Shown: positions 6,414 through 12,525, counted from the stretch's first letter. The stretch: DNA of 12,525 nucleotides from Candidatus Cloacimonadota bacterium (GCA_023228125.1 JALOBT010000059.1:1-12525); one strand, 5' to 3'. Notes: generated by a model not told the origin, from the sequence alone. Numbers and translations are program-made.

Positions 6414-7695
6414 GCTTTCTGAACTATTTGGAATCACTACTTTTGGGGAGTCTCACGGGCCTGCGATAGGCCTGCTGATAGATAGCCCTCCACCCAATCT
6501 TGATTTCCCTTCCGCTGAACTATGTGCTGCCCTCCAGCAGCGTAGCCACAAAGGGGACTTTAGCACTTCTCGCCACGAGACGGATAGATTGGAAATCCTC
6601 AGCGGCGTCTTTGAAGGGAAAACCACCGGTATGCCGCTCTGCGTCATTGTGCGCAATTGCGATGCCAAAAGCGCTGATTATGAGGCACTGAAGGATGTCT
6701 TCCGACCGGGACATGCGGATTATTCCTGGTTTCAGAAATACCAGATCTTTGATTATCGTGGAGGAGGCAGGGCTTCGGGAAGAGAGAGCCTGGCCCGGGT
6801 GATCGCAGCGGATTTGGCCAAAAACCTTTTGAAAGACATCAAGATAGAAATTACCAGTACACAGATAGGGGAGCTGAAGGCAGGATCAAGCTCAGCAGCG
6901 GGGGATAATCCCTTTCATTGGCCTGAACCGGATACCTACCCGGAGTTGATCAAGTATCTGGATGAAATCAAGAGCTTGGGCGATAGCCTGGGCGGAATCC
7001 TGCACGTTTCAGCCTCAAATATCCCGTCTGGCTTGGGCGATCCCATCTACGAAAAGCTTTCCGCCAATATCGCCAAGGCCATGTTCTCAATTGGCACCGT
7101 GCGGGGAATCCTGTTTGGTGATGGGCTTGACTTAGCCCGCCGGCCCGGAAGCCAGTGTAATGATCAATTTGCCCAAGGGCTGCTGGCCAGCAATCATCAT
7201 GGCGGCATCGTGGGGGGAGTCTCAAACGGGCAGGACCTTGTCTTTGAGCTCGTGATCCGGCCCATTTCCTCCATCAGCATCCCGCAAGAGGCTCTGGATA
7301 AAGCTGGTAAGCCCCGCAGGATCAGCATCCAGGGACGTCATGACGTCTGCCATTTGCCGCGCCTCATTCCGGTGGTGGAGGCCATGCTGCAAATCTGCCT
7401 GGCAGATGCCATCCAATATCAGAGGCTGATCTCTGGCCAAAGTGCAGACCTGCCCAGCTTCCGGGAAAGTTTGGACAAAATAGATGAAGAGCTGATCACC
7501 CTGCTCTGGCGGCGGCGCGCTATCGTGCAGAAGGTGAAACAGTATAAACAGCAAAACGATCTTTCTCCCCAAGACCCCGCCAGAGAAAGAGAGATCTTGC
7601 GCAAGGCAGCTAAGCTGGCAGAGGGAATAGATCTGCCTCCAGAGCTTGTCCAGGACCTCATCAAAATTAACTTAAGGATTTCAGACACATGTTAG
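6400..7695 (+). CDS. aroC: Chorismate synthase fused to AroQ-type chorismate mutase
   Basis: Chorismate synthase (residues 1 to about 346) converts 5-enolpyruvylshikimate-3-phosphate to chorismate using reduced FMN. Motifs are GESHG (16-20, His19), RPGHADYSW (102-110, His105), RGGGRASGRES (120-130), GGIVGGVSNG (268-277) and RHDVCHLPRLIPVVEAM (313-329). The normal RRRPGxS stretch reads QQRSHKG (46-52), a clear divergence. The tail (about 354-431) is an AroQ chorismate mutase helix bundle, which turns chorismate into prephenate. Aligned from memory to the E. coli P-protein without gaps, Arg355, Arg372, Lys383, Asp392, Arg395 and Glu396 match Arg11, Arg28, Lys39, Asp48, Arg51 and Glu52. The protein ends at residue 431, one short of the Gln88 position. 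The start fits the usual MxxNxxxxLF N-terminus; it overlaps the parvulin gene by 14 bases without a visible ribosome site, so coupling is likely. Confidence 0.93.
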   Translation: MRSNRLSELFGITTFGESHGPAIGLLIDSPPPNLDFPSAELCAALQQRSHKGDFSTSRHETDRLEILSGVFEGKTTGMPLCVIVRNCDAKSADYEALKDVFRPGHADYSWFQKYQIFDYRGGGRASGRESLARVIAADLAKNLLKDIKIEITSTQIGELKAGSSSAAGDNPFHWPEPDTYPELIKYLDEIKSLGDSLGGILHVSASNIPSGLGDPIYEKLSANIAKAMFSIGTVRGILFGDGLDLARRPGSQCNDQFAQGLLASNHHGGIVGGVSNGQDLVFELVIRPISSISIPQEALDKAGKPRRISIQGRHDVCHLPRLIPVVEAMLQICLADAIQYQRLISGQSADLPSFRESLDKIDEELITLLWRRRAIVQKVKQYKQQNDLSPQDPAREREILRKAAKLAEGIDLPPELVQDLIKINLRISDTC

Positions 7696-9050
7696 TATTA
7701 TGTATTCCCTACCGGAGCCCTGAAGATATCATCAAGAAGACTTATGCCACCACTTATTACGAATATCGGCTCGACTTCTGCGAAGACTGGCAAGGCATAG
7801 ATTTCACAGCTTTCTCCAAAAAGAGCATCCTTACTTTCCGCGGCAGCAATTTCACCCAAAGCATGCTGCAAGACATGCTCTTAAGCAAGGCTATGATAGA
7901 CTTGGACATAAGGCAGTTGGAAGAATTCCCAGACTTAGTGAATCCAAAGCGGCTCATCCTCTCCACTCACCTGGATGAATATGATGAGGATGAGATCACA
8001 GCCTTTCTAAATCATCCCCAAGAGGCTGCACTTTACAAGCTTATCCTCAAAGCAAAGAGCTTTGCCGAGATCCTGGCTACTGATGAGCTGATCCAAGAAG
8101 CCGCGCCGCGCAAATTGATCTTTAACGTGATCGGAAAATGGGCACTTTTGCAAAGAGCCATCTTTCCTCTCTTTTCCCTTGAGGGAGTCTATGCGGCCTT
8201 GGATGAACGCACCTGCTTAGGGCAGCCTCTATTCGATGACTTGGAGCTAATCTGGTCTGCCTTGTATGAAAAAGATACCAGAGTTATTGCCATCATTGGA
8301 GGAGAGCAGGTCAATGAAAGTGGCTCTATTATCTTTGGTAATTCCTTTCTTGTAAGCAGCAAATTCAAACACATATACCTGCCGGTGCCTGCCGAGGACT
8401 TGTCTGAAGCCATAGCCCTCATCAGGTTCTTGGATGAGCAGTTCAACATGGCAGGCGCAGCCATCACCAGCCCTTTTAAAAAAGCCATGGCCCAATACCT
8501 GAAGAGCAAATTGCCTATCATAAATACGGTTCAGCTCTCGGATTACAAACACCTGCATAATAGCTACCATCCCGGGCTGGATAAGTACGTTTACTCCCAA
8601 AATACCGATCTTGCCTCTCTGAAGTATCATATGCAAGACTTAGATGTCAAAAAAGAAGATAAAATCCTCATCTATGGCAGCGGTGATTGCGCCGAAGCTT
8701 TTGCCCAGCACCTGCTGAGGCATTCTTATGCGGACATCAGCCTGCTGGCTAGAAATCAGGCCAAGGCAAATGAACTGATCCACGATTACCAGCTTAAAGC
8801 AGCTGAGGATCAGGAATATGATCTACTGATAAACACTACGCCTTTGGGGCAAAAAGAGGACGATGATATTTCGCTCTTGCCCAGGTTTAAGAAGGTGATT
8901 GATCTTGCTTTTGCTCTGGATATACCATCTTTACTGACCCAGAAAGCCGAGGCAGACGGCCTTCCTCATGTGCAGGGAGATGAATTTTGGGCACGACAAT
9001 TCTATCCTCAGTTTGAATGTATGATCTATGATGATAGTGAAAACGATTGA
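7689..9050 (+). CDS. aroDE: Bifunctional type I 3-dehydroquinate dehydratase / shikimate dehydrogenase
   Basis: The 453-residue protein joins pathway steps 3 and 4. The N-terminal part (1 to about 196) is a shortened, divergent type I dehydroquinase: EYRLD (25-29) is the ExRxD strand, ILTFR (47-51) follows, His94 in STH is the catalytic histidine, Lys117 in YKLIL the Schiff-base lysine, Arg156 and Gln179 the substrate contacts. The usual glutamate of the catalytic triad appears as Asp73. The C-terminal part (about 198-453) is shikimate dehydrogenase: Ser211/Ser213 and Asn218, Lys264 in SPFKK, INT (278-280), NTD (305-307, Asp307), a Rossmann GSGDCAEA (330-337) in place of GAGGAxR, ARN (354-356), INTTPLG (381-387) and Gln437. 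It overlaps aroC by seven bases and has AAGGA at 7674-7678, ten bases before its ATG. Fused AroD-AroE is known from chlamydiae and plants. Confidence 0.9.
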   Translation: MLVLCIPYRSPEDIIKKTYATTYYEYRLDFCEDWQGIDFTAFSKKSILTFRGSNFTQSMLQDMLLSKAMIDLDIRQLEEFPDLVNPKRLILSTHLDEYDEDEITAFLNHPQEAALYKLILKAKSFAEILATDELIQEAAPRKLIFNVIGKWALLQRAIFPLFSLEGVYAALDERTCLGQPLFDDLELIWSALYEKDTRVIAIIGGEQVNESGSIIFGNSFLVSSKFKHIYLPVPAEDLSEAIALIRFLDEQFNMAGAAITSPFKKAMAQYLKSKLPIINTVQLSDYKHLHNSYHPGLDKYVYSQNTDLASLKYHMQDLDVKKEDKILIYGSGDCAEAFAQHLLRHSYADISLLARNQAKANELIHDYQLKAAEDQEYDLLINTTPLGQKEDDDISLLPRFKKVIDLAFALDIPSLLTQKAEADGLPHVQGDEFWARQFYPQFECMIYDDSEND

Positions 9051-9079
9051 CAAAAGATGCGAGGCAATAATACCTGTCT

Positions 9080-9118
9080 TAGACAAACGATTACCTTTAA
9101 AATAAAATACACGAGGAG
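9080..9118 (+). promoter_or_regulatory. Possible sigma70-like promoter and strong ribosome site before sppA
   Basis: TAGACA (9080-9085) and TAAAAT (9103-9108) are separated by 17 bp and each match five of six consensus bases. The 75-bp gap after aroDE is the largest within the plus-strand series. GAGGAG (9113-9118) is a strong ribosome site seven bases before ATG 9126. A caveat: transcription would start near 9115, inside the ribosome site, giving a leader of only about 11 bases. The ribosome site is convincing; the promoter is tentative. Confidence 0.35.
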
Positions 9119-9125
9119 ATATCAA

Positions 9126-11606
9126 ATGATGAAGAAAGCAAAGTTAGTTCTGCTTTTCGCCTTTCTGTTGATCGGTGGCAGTTTGCTGGCGCAATCCACC
9201 CCCGAAACAATGCAATTAGGCTGGCAAGAATTTCCCATCGCCGGGATCGACAATCTTTTTATTCCCTATTCGAATCCCTCCCTGATCGGCACTGGTAATT
9301 CAAATGGGCTCAGCCTGGTGCATCTTGCCGATGAAGAGCAATTTGTAAAACGGTACTGGCTGATGATGAAAACGGACGGCCTTTTTTACGCCTATGAAAG
9401 AGATCATGGTAAAAATTACCACATGTTTGGCACTGGCTTTGAGCTGCTTCCAGCCCACATCCTGCCCAATCTATATGTGGGAACAAACTTCAGATTCCTG
9501 GAAGGCGAAGGCGAAAATGGCACTTTTCGATCTGGTGTAACATACCGTCCCACAGACTATAGCTCCTTTGCCTTCACTTGGGAAAATCCTCTGAAAGACT
9601 CACCTTCGAATGGCAAACCTTTTTACCGGGGTGGTCTGGCTCTGCGTCCCTTTGCCTTTACCAATATGATCGCGGATTACCGGCTGGAGCTTTCTGCTGA
9701 TGTGAATTATTCCCATATCGATGGTGAAGGTAACTACAGTAAGGATTACGAATTCAAGAAACCCATCCTGGGCCTCAATACCCAGATTTTGGATGGAGTA
9801 AAGCTTGGTGCCACCTACAATCTGGAAGAAGAAACAGCCCTGCTCTCTTTTTCCCTGAGTGCCGCCAAATTTGAAGTAGGTACTTTGGCCAGGACCAAAA
9901 AGAGTGACAATTATGCCTATGCCTATGCCCATATCAGCGATCTGGCTTACAAGCCCTTCCTGGGTCTCAAATCCGACAAATGGTTCACGATGCCTCCCAA
10001 AGCTAATGTCGTGAGCTATAAGGCACCCAAATACAAGCTGGGTCCCTTCAAAATCTTTGATAGCAATACCCGCAGCATAGAAGAGATCACCGCTCAGCTC
10101 AACAAAGCCAAAGCAGATCCTCTGGTAGAGGGCATCCTCTTGATCAATCCCTCCTTTAGCACTTCTTTTGGTTTGCAACAGGAGCTCGTCACTGCCTTCA
10201 AGGATTTCAAAGCCAGCGGCAAGAAGCTGAGCTTTTATTACGATAACATCTCCAATGGCAGCTATATCTTTGCTTCTGCTATTGCAGACAAAATCTATCT
10301 GAATCCCATGGGTGGCCTGGATCTCAGAGGCATTTCCATCACCAGCCCTTATCTGAGGGATATGCTGGATAGCCTGGGTATCGAGCCCATCAATTTCCGC
10401 AGCCACAAATACAAAAGTGCGGGCAATATGTTCAGCGAAAATGAGATGACTGCGGCCGAACGCGAAGTCTATGAATCCCTTTTGCAAAGCATCTACGAGC
10501 AAATGCTCGCCCAGATCAATGAAGGTCGCCAAGGCAAGCTGCAAGGGGATCTGCGCACCATCATCGATGAAGGCCCGTATATGATCGCTCAGAACGCCTT
10601 TGATCTGGGTCTGGTAGATGAAGTCATCTATCTGGATGAGTTAAATGCGAAGCTAAAGGAAGATTTTGGCTTTAGCAAACGCAGTTCAAATCTGACAGAC
10701 TACAGCTCTTACGATTGGTCCCACCCCAAAGAAAGCTGCATCGCAGTGATCTATGCCAGTGGAAATATCGTGATGGGCAAAGGCACTCCTGGGCAAAAGA
10801 TTGCTCACGAGACCACTGTGGACCTCATCCGTAAAGCCCGTAAAAACTCCATGTACAAAGGTATCATCCTGCGTGTGGATAGCGGTGGCGGTAGTGCTCA
10901 GGCTTCCGATATCATCCTGCGTGAGCTGCATCTGGCCAAAACTGAAAACAAGCTGCCGATAGTGGTTTCCATGGCTGGCACCGCTGCCAGTGGCGGATAC
11001 TATATCGCGGCCAATGCAGACCGCATCATCGCCAATCCTGCTACCCTTACCGGCTCCATCGGAGTGATCGGTCTGGCCTTCAATGCCAGCGAGATGTTCA
11101 AGAAAATCAAGGTAAACTGGAGCACGGTCAAGATGGGTGAACGCTCTGATTTCGGCTCTATGTCCCGTCCTTTCACAGAGAGCGAAAAGCAAATCATGGT
11201 CGATCTGATCGAGTACACCTATGACGATTTTGTGGGCAAAGTAGCCGCAGGACGTGAAAACCTCAGTGTGGAAGATGTAAATGCCATCGCCCAAGGCAGA
11301 GTCTGGACCGGTGCCCAAGCCAAGACAAACGGCCTGGTGGACGATCTGGGTGGCCTGGACACAGCAGTGCAGCATATGCGCGAGCTTGCCGGCATCAAAG
11401 GAGAACTACGCCTGGTGGATGCTACTTCGCAGCAAGATGGCATCACAATGACCATCGACACCAAAAATCTGATGAAGATTGGCTCCCTCAAAGCCCTCAG
11501 CGACTTGAACGGGGAATATCTGAAATTGTATGAGATCTGGAAGGATTACGAAAATGACAGCGTACTCATGATCAGCCCTCTGCACATAGAAAACCTGAAC
11601 TTTTAG
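9126..11606 (+). CDS. sppA: Exported SppA-type signal peptide peptidase (family S49, long form) with β-rich N-terminal extension
   Basis: SppA degrades cleaved signal peptides and other peptides in the membrane or periplasm by a Ser-Lys dyad. The longest frame opens at 9057, but ATG 9126 has GAGGAG seven bases upstream and begins a Sec signal peptide (MMKKAKLVLLFAFLLIGGSL, then LAQS), so 826 residues from 9126 is preferred. Cleavage after Ala22 is likely, with no lipobox. Two tandem S49 domains follow at about 300-515 and 536-750. HKYKSAG (427-433) gives the general-base Lys430, and TAASGGY (619-625) gives the nucleophile Ser622, followed by NPATLTGSIGVIG (637-649). Residues about 23-290 are extra relative to E. 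coli SppA (618 residues) and consist of alternating polar/apolar strands, beginning with an SNPSLIG motif (49-55) that recalls PorV/FadL-type barrels. E. coli SppA is held by an uncleaved N-terminal anchor; here the extension might take that role. Confidence 0.9.
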   Translation: MMKKAKLVLLFAFLLIGGSLLAQSTPETMQLGWQEFPIAGIDNLFIPYSNPSLIGTGNSNGLSLVHLADEEQFVKRYWLMMKTDGLFYAYERDHGKNYHMFGTGFELLPAHILPNLYVGTNFRFLEGEGENGTFRSGVTYRPTDYSSFAFTWENPLKDSPSNGKPFYRGGLALRPFAFTNMIADYRLELSADVNYSHIDGEGNYSKDYEFKKPILGLNTQILDGVKLGATYNLEEETALLSFSLSAAKFEVGTLARTKKSDNYAYAYAHISDLAYKPFLGLKSDKWFTMPPKANVVSYKAPKYKLGPFKIFDSNTRSIEEITAQLNKAKADPLVEGILLINPSFSTSFGLQQELVTAFKDFKASGKKLSFYYDNISNGSYIFASAIADKIYLNPMGGLDLRGISITSPYLRDMLDSLGIEPINFRSHKYKSAGNMFSENEMTAAEREVYESLLQSIYEQMLAQINEGRQGKLQGDLRTIIDEGPYMIAQNAFDLGLVDEVIYLDELNAKLKEDFGFSKRSSNLTDYSSYDWSHPKESCIAVIYASGNIVMGKGTPGQKIAHETTVDLIRKARKNSMYKGIILRVDSGGGSAQASDIILRELHLAKTENKLPIVVSMAGTAASGGYYIAANADRIIANPATLTGSIGVIGLAFNASEMFKKIKVNWSTVKMGERSDFGSMSRPFTESEKQIMVDLIEYTYDDFVGKVAAGRENLSVEDVNAIAQGRVWTGAQAKTNGLVDDLGGLDTAVQHMRELAGIKGELRLVDATSQQDGITMTIDTKNLMKIGSLKALSDLNGEYLKLYEIWKDYENDSVLMISPLHIENLNF

Positions 11607-11610
11607 TAAA

Positions 11611-11656
11611 GCAAAAATAAAGAGGGTGGATTTAGGTCCACCCTCTTCTTTATTGC
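11611..11656. terminator. Bidirectional intrinsic terminator between sppA and the convergent small gene
   Basis: AGAGGGTGGA (11621-11630) and TCCACCCTCT (11637-11646) form a perfect 10-bp stem with a six-base loop. The stem can be extended outward after a small bulge by TTATT against AATAA and by GC against GC. On the minus strand the hairpin is followed by TTTATTTTT, a good tail for the small gene that ends at 11671. On the plus strand the tail is TCTTTATT, adequate for sppA, whose stop is only 15 bases before the core stem. Confidence 0.92.
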
Positions 11657-11670
11657 TTACAAAAACCTTG

Positions 11671-11925
11671 CTATTTTTTAGATACCTCATTCCATTTGTT
11701 CAATAGATCTTCACGCTCTTTTCCCAATTCGATCTTGGCTTCCGCCCAGTCCGAATAATGGTATTCGCGTGAAACTTGCAGTTCTTCGCGGTTTTTCAAG
11801 TGAACAGTAAAGCAGATCCGGCTCACGGATATTTGTGTCTTATCCAAGCCCAGATCACGGATCGTTGACACGCTTTTAATCTGTTCAAGATCCACTTCGC
11901 GTCCGTCTTTAAACATGTACTTCAT
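11671..11925 (-). CDS. Small uncharacterised protein, 84 residues
   Basis: I do not recognise this family. The 84-residue product is soluble and highly charged, has no signal peptide or membrane segment and only one cysteine (Cys38). Its N-terminal two thirds read as a few β-strands (ISVSRICFTVHL at 32-43, ELQVSREYHYS at 48-58). The last part from about residue 60 is likely an amphipathic helix (DWAEAKIELGKEREDLLNKW). The gene is supported by AGGAG at 11932-11936, six bases before the ATG, by a well-formed terminator just past its stop, and by a plausible promoter upstream. It is convergent with sppA and stands alone, so context gives no function. Confidence 0.75.
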   Translation of the reverse strand: MKYMFKDGREVDLEQIKSVSTIRDLGLDKTQISVSRICFTVHLKNREELQVSREYHYSDWAEAKIELGKEREDLLNKWNEVSKK

Positions 11926-11970
11926 CTTTGACTCCTATTACTTAAGAGCCTGCGACCTTCATATAAAGAC

Positions 11971-11998
11971 AAGATAATCTTTGGCAAAATCAAGTCAA
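11971..11998 (-). promoter_or_regulatory. Candidate promoter of the small minus-strand gene
   Basis: On the minus strand TTGACT (11993-11998) matches the -35 consensus at five of six bases and TATCTT (11971-11976) matches the -10 at four of six, with a 16-bp spacer. Transcription would begin about 38 bases before the ATG at 11925, leaving room for the AGGAG site. A second, weaker pairing (TTGCCA at 11982-11987 with TATATG at 11960-11965) overlaps it. Confidence 0.35.
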
Positions 11999-12401
11999 GA
12001 TAAATATCTAAAAAAAAATTATTCCGGATATGAGCCTCATTTATTTTATGGGCATTCAAAGTTATAATGACATATGATTACAAGCTCTATAAAGATGCTG
12101 TAGCTTCGAGCTTGGATTACAGCTTATTGAGAACATTGTGAGCTCAGGCTTCCTTGCAATCTATCTATCTTAATGCGATTCCAGGCTGGCAGATGCAGGA
12201 AAACTGAGGCTCTGCATCACTATAAAGAGACTGTTCCACAAGTTTCGACTTTTCTTTAATAACTTAGCTGATGCAATAGTCTAAAAAGTGGGCGAAGCAC
12301 CCTTCCTGCAATCCATTCCTCAGAATTGACATGGCGTCTTTGGATGGTATATCATGCAAAACAGTGAATGTTCCTGTGTCGTTTACATGAAAGCTGTGAG
12401 T

Positions 12402-12469
12402 CTTGGAGTTCAAAGTGCCTAAGATAACTATCAATTTACCATAAGCTTAGCGGCACTTTGGACTTCAAG
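12402..12469 (+). repeat. Long hairpin, 17-bp stem plus 5-bp inner stem
   Basis: CTTGGAGTTCAAAGTGC (12402-12418) pairs with GCACTTTGGACTTCAAG (12453-12469) over all 17 positions if read as plus-strand RNA, with two G·U pairs. After a two-base bulge (CG, 12451-12452), CTAAG (12419-12423) pairs with CTTAG (12446-12450). The loop is 22 bases. On the minus strand the two wobble positions become A·C mismatches, so the plus-strand RNA is the better fold. No T-run follows, so it is not a standard terminator. It may be a structured RNA segment or an inverted repeat of a mobile element. Confidence 0.6.
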
Positions 12470-12507
12470 CGGCAGTGGAAAACCTTGCCGAGGGCTGCCC
12501 AAGTCCA
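12459..12507 (+). repeat. Second hairpin sharing an arm with the 12402-12469 hairpin
   Basis: TGGACTT (12459-12465) is the inverse of AAGTCCA (12501-12507), and inside it GGCAG (12471-12475) pairs with CTGCC (12495-12499). The TGGACTT arm is also the right arm of the upstream long hairpin, so the two folds exclude each other. A smaller hairpin, CGGCA (12470-12474) with TGCCG (12486-12490), competes with the inner stem. The element lies 18 bases from the window edge, so what it could control is not visible. Confidence 0.45.
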
Positions 12508-12525
12508 TTCCGGCCTGTTATTAAC

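Larger units (their letters stand above)
11926..12525. other. 600-bp region without a convincing gene
   Basis: The region upstream of the small gene has no reading frame with both a proper start and a ribosome site. The longest open stretch is 60 codons on the minus strand (12264-12446), without an ATG near its beginning. A 24-codon frame from ATG 12067 (plus) has no ribosome site and continues in phase through stops. A nine-A run lies at 12010-12018. Short perfect inverted repeats occur at 12081-12087/12108-12114 (CAAGCTC/GAGCTTG) and 12192-12198/12212-12218 (GATGCAG/CTGCATC). Stronger hairpins are listed separately. No tRNA, CRISPR or recognised riboswitch core was found by eye. It may be a decayed element or the flank of one that continues past the edge. 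Confidence 0.6.

Noticed and set aside
9057..9125. Longer SppA beginning at ATG 9057
   Set aside because: The added 23 residues would precede the signal peptide, the upstream site is poor, and ATG 9126 has GAGGAG at good spacing followed directly by a typical Sec signal.
12020..12047. Possible minus-strand terminator (ATGAGGCTCAT followed by a T-run)
   Set aside because: The stem is only four base pairs once a workable loop is allowed, and no minus-strand gene is established upstream of it.
12067..12141. 24-codon frame from ATG 12067 on the plus strand, continuing in phase past a TGA
   Set aside because: No ribosome site precedes it and repeated in-frame stops follow; no known protein is recognised.
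12286..12302. GTGGGCGAAGCACCC as a hairpin with a tetraloop
   Set aside because: The arms do not pair in antiparallel order beyond three or four bases, so it is not a real stem.
12407..12419. T-loop-like GTTCAAAGT suggesting a tRNA
   Set aside because: The final C of the T-loop consensus is missing and no acceptor, D or anticodon arms fit around it.
12264..12446. 60-codon open stretch on the minus strand near the right edge
   Set aside because: It has no ATG near its beginning, no ribosome site, and its upstream phase is broken by stops. A stretch of this length is expected by chance in 600 bp. A remnant of a gene cannot be excluded but is not supported.

Overview
The window reads as a bacterial chromosome segment of moderate GC content, judged by eye. 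The predicted cleaved signal peptide and β-strand-rich exported region on SppA suggest a Gram-negative (diderm) host. MutL carries the endonuclease motif typical of bacteria without MutH. The combination of a TGS-type nucleoside kinase, a type I AroD-AroE fusion and a chorismate synthase-chorismate mutase fusion would fit a lineage of the Cloacimonadota/FCB kind. That placement is an inference from general resemblance and not a database result.

Layout. A YitT-family membrane protein lies on the minus strand (22-984). A 129-bp divergent intergenic region with a perfect 7-bp inverted repeat follows. From 1114 to 9050 six plus-strand genes are packed with gaps of 5 and 25 bp or overlaps of 4, 14 and 7 bp: a nucleoside kinase, mutL, miaA, a cysteine-rich parvulin without signal peptide, a chorismate synthase fused to chorismate mutase, and a 3-dehydroquinate dehydratase fused to shikimate dehydrogenase. 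After a 75-bp gap with its own strong ribosome binding site comes a large SppA-type protease (start best placed at 9126, ending 11606). A bidirectional terminator hairpin separates it from a small convergent gene of unknown function (11671-11925, minus).

The last 600 bp (11926-12525) contain no convincing gene. The right edge (12402-12507) holds strong hairpins, two of which share a segment and cannot form together.

How the genes work together. The two fused aromatic enzymes encode steps 3, 4 and 7 of the chorismate pathway plus the first step towards phenylalanine and tyrosine, so four activities sit in about 2.65 kb and two polypeptides. MutL and MiaA are a commonly seen neighbour pair. 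The exported SppA carries about 270 extra N-terminal residues rich in amphipathic β-strands. The most unusual items are the AroC-AroQ fusion, whose mutase domain ends just short of a known active-site position, the β-rich N-terminal extension of SppA, and the structured right edge.
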